DNA from: Competibacteraceae bacterium UBA2792
GTDB lineage: Bacteria > Pseudomonadota > Gammaproteobacteria > Competibacterales > Competibacteraceae
Length of the DNA stretch: 5,113 nucleotides
Assembly (NCBI GenBank): GCA_002352125.1
Contig: DEHU01000040.1
Coordinates: 233-5,345, forward strand
Direction: 5' to 3'
Made by a program: the position numbers and the translations under genes. Below are positions 5,012-5,113 of this stretch, in pieces. Each line of letters begins with the position of its first letter. The stretch's first letter is position 1. Below the pieces are notes generated by a model. The model had not been told where the DNA came from and did not search any database. It saw only the letters and a list, made by a program, of their open reading frames with translations.

Positions 5012-5113
5012 TCACAGGAAATCTTGGGAGAACCCTTCGGTTTCCAGAATCTTGCGTAGTCGCCGGAGCGCGTCGATCTGAATCTGTCGCACCCGCTCGC
5101 GGGTCACGCCGAT
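5012..5113 (-). CDS. rpoS: RpoS-type stationary-phase sigma factor, C-terminal end (cut by window edge)
   Basis: Only the last 33 residues and the TGA are present. They contain the region 4.2 recognition helix, [20 protein letters not shown], which contacts the -35 element, and then a short tail [13 protein letters not shown]. The VRQIQ sequence and a tail extending past the helix match E. coli RpoS ([21 protein letters not shown]) better than RpoD, which has RIRQIEAKALRKLRH. RpoS directs general-stress and stationary-phase transcription with core RNA polymerase. The gene comes from the right edge and ends before the hairpin shared with the Mth938-like gene. Another group 2 sigma-70 factor cannot be wholly excluded from so short a piece. 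Confidence 0.85.
   Translation of the reverse strand: MGVTRERVRQIQIDALRRLRKILETEGFSQDFL

Overview
The window is about 60% G+C and carries eight densely packed protein genes, two of them cut by the window edges. The best-recognised ones are a peroxide-type OxyR with both redox cysteines at E. coli numbering, an NADP-type Icd with Ser113 at E. coli numbering, TrmO, CorA and the C-terminus of an RpoS-type sigma factor. Together they indicate a chromosomal region of a gammaproteobacterium. A methanotroph-like or related environmental lineage is possible, but nothing here proves a genus. I see no mobile element, tRNA, rRNA, CRISPR array or phage gene.

Layout: (1) 1-416, minus strand, the N-terminal 138 codons of isocitrate dehydrogenase. 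(2) 601-1530, plus strand, oxyR, divergent from icd across a 184-bp gap. (3) 1484-2230, minus strand, trmO, whose 3' end overlaps the 3' end of oxyR by 47 bp. (4) 2231-3202, minus strand, corA, directly upstream of trmO with no spacer, so the two look like one operon. (5) 3314-3661, plus strand, a small Rieske [2Fe-2S] protein, divergent from corA across 111 bp. (6) 3668-4372, minus strand, a metallo-beta-lactamase-fold hydrolase of the glyoxalase II/persulfide dioxygenase kind, ending 6 bp from the Rieske gene. (7) 4574-4951, plus strand, a Mth938/DUF498-family protein, divergent from the hydrolase across 201 bp. (8) 5012-5113, minus strand, the last 33 codons of rpoS, separated from the Mth938-like gene by a perfect 13-bp hairpin.

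The strand pattern alternates, so most neighbours are not co-transcribed; only corA-trmO is a convincing operon. Several products fit a loose theme of redox and stress physiology (peroxide sensing, TCA-cycle NADPH supply, an iron-sulfur electron carrier, a thiol-linked hydrolase, the stationary-phase sigma factor), but this is proximity, not proof of a pathway. I did not find a clearly new multi-gene system. The points most worth a second look are the overprinted proline-rich TrmO tail, the extra cysteine beside the OxyR resolving cysteine, the Arg in the Rieske second box, and the uncertain substrate of the MBL hydrolase.
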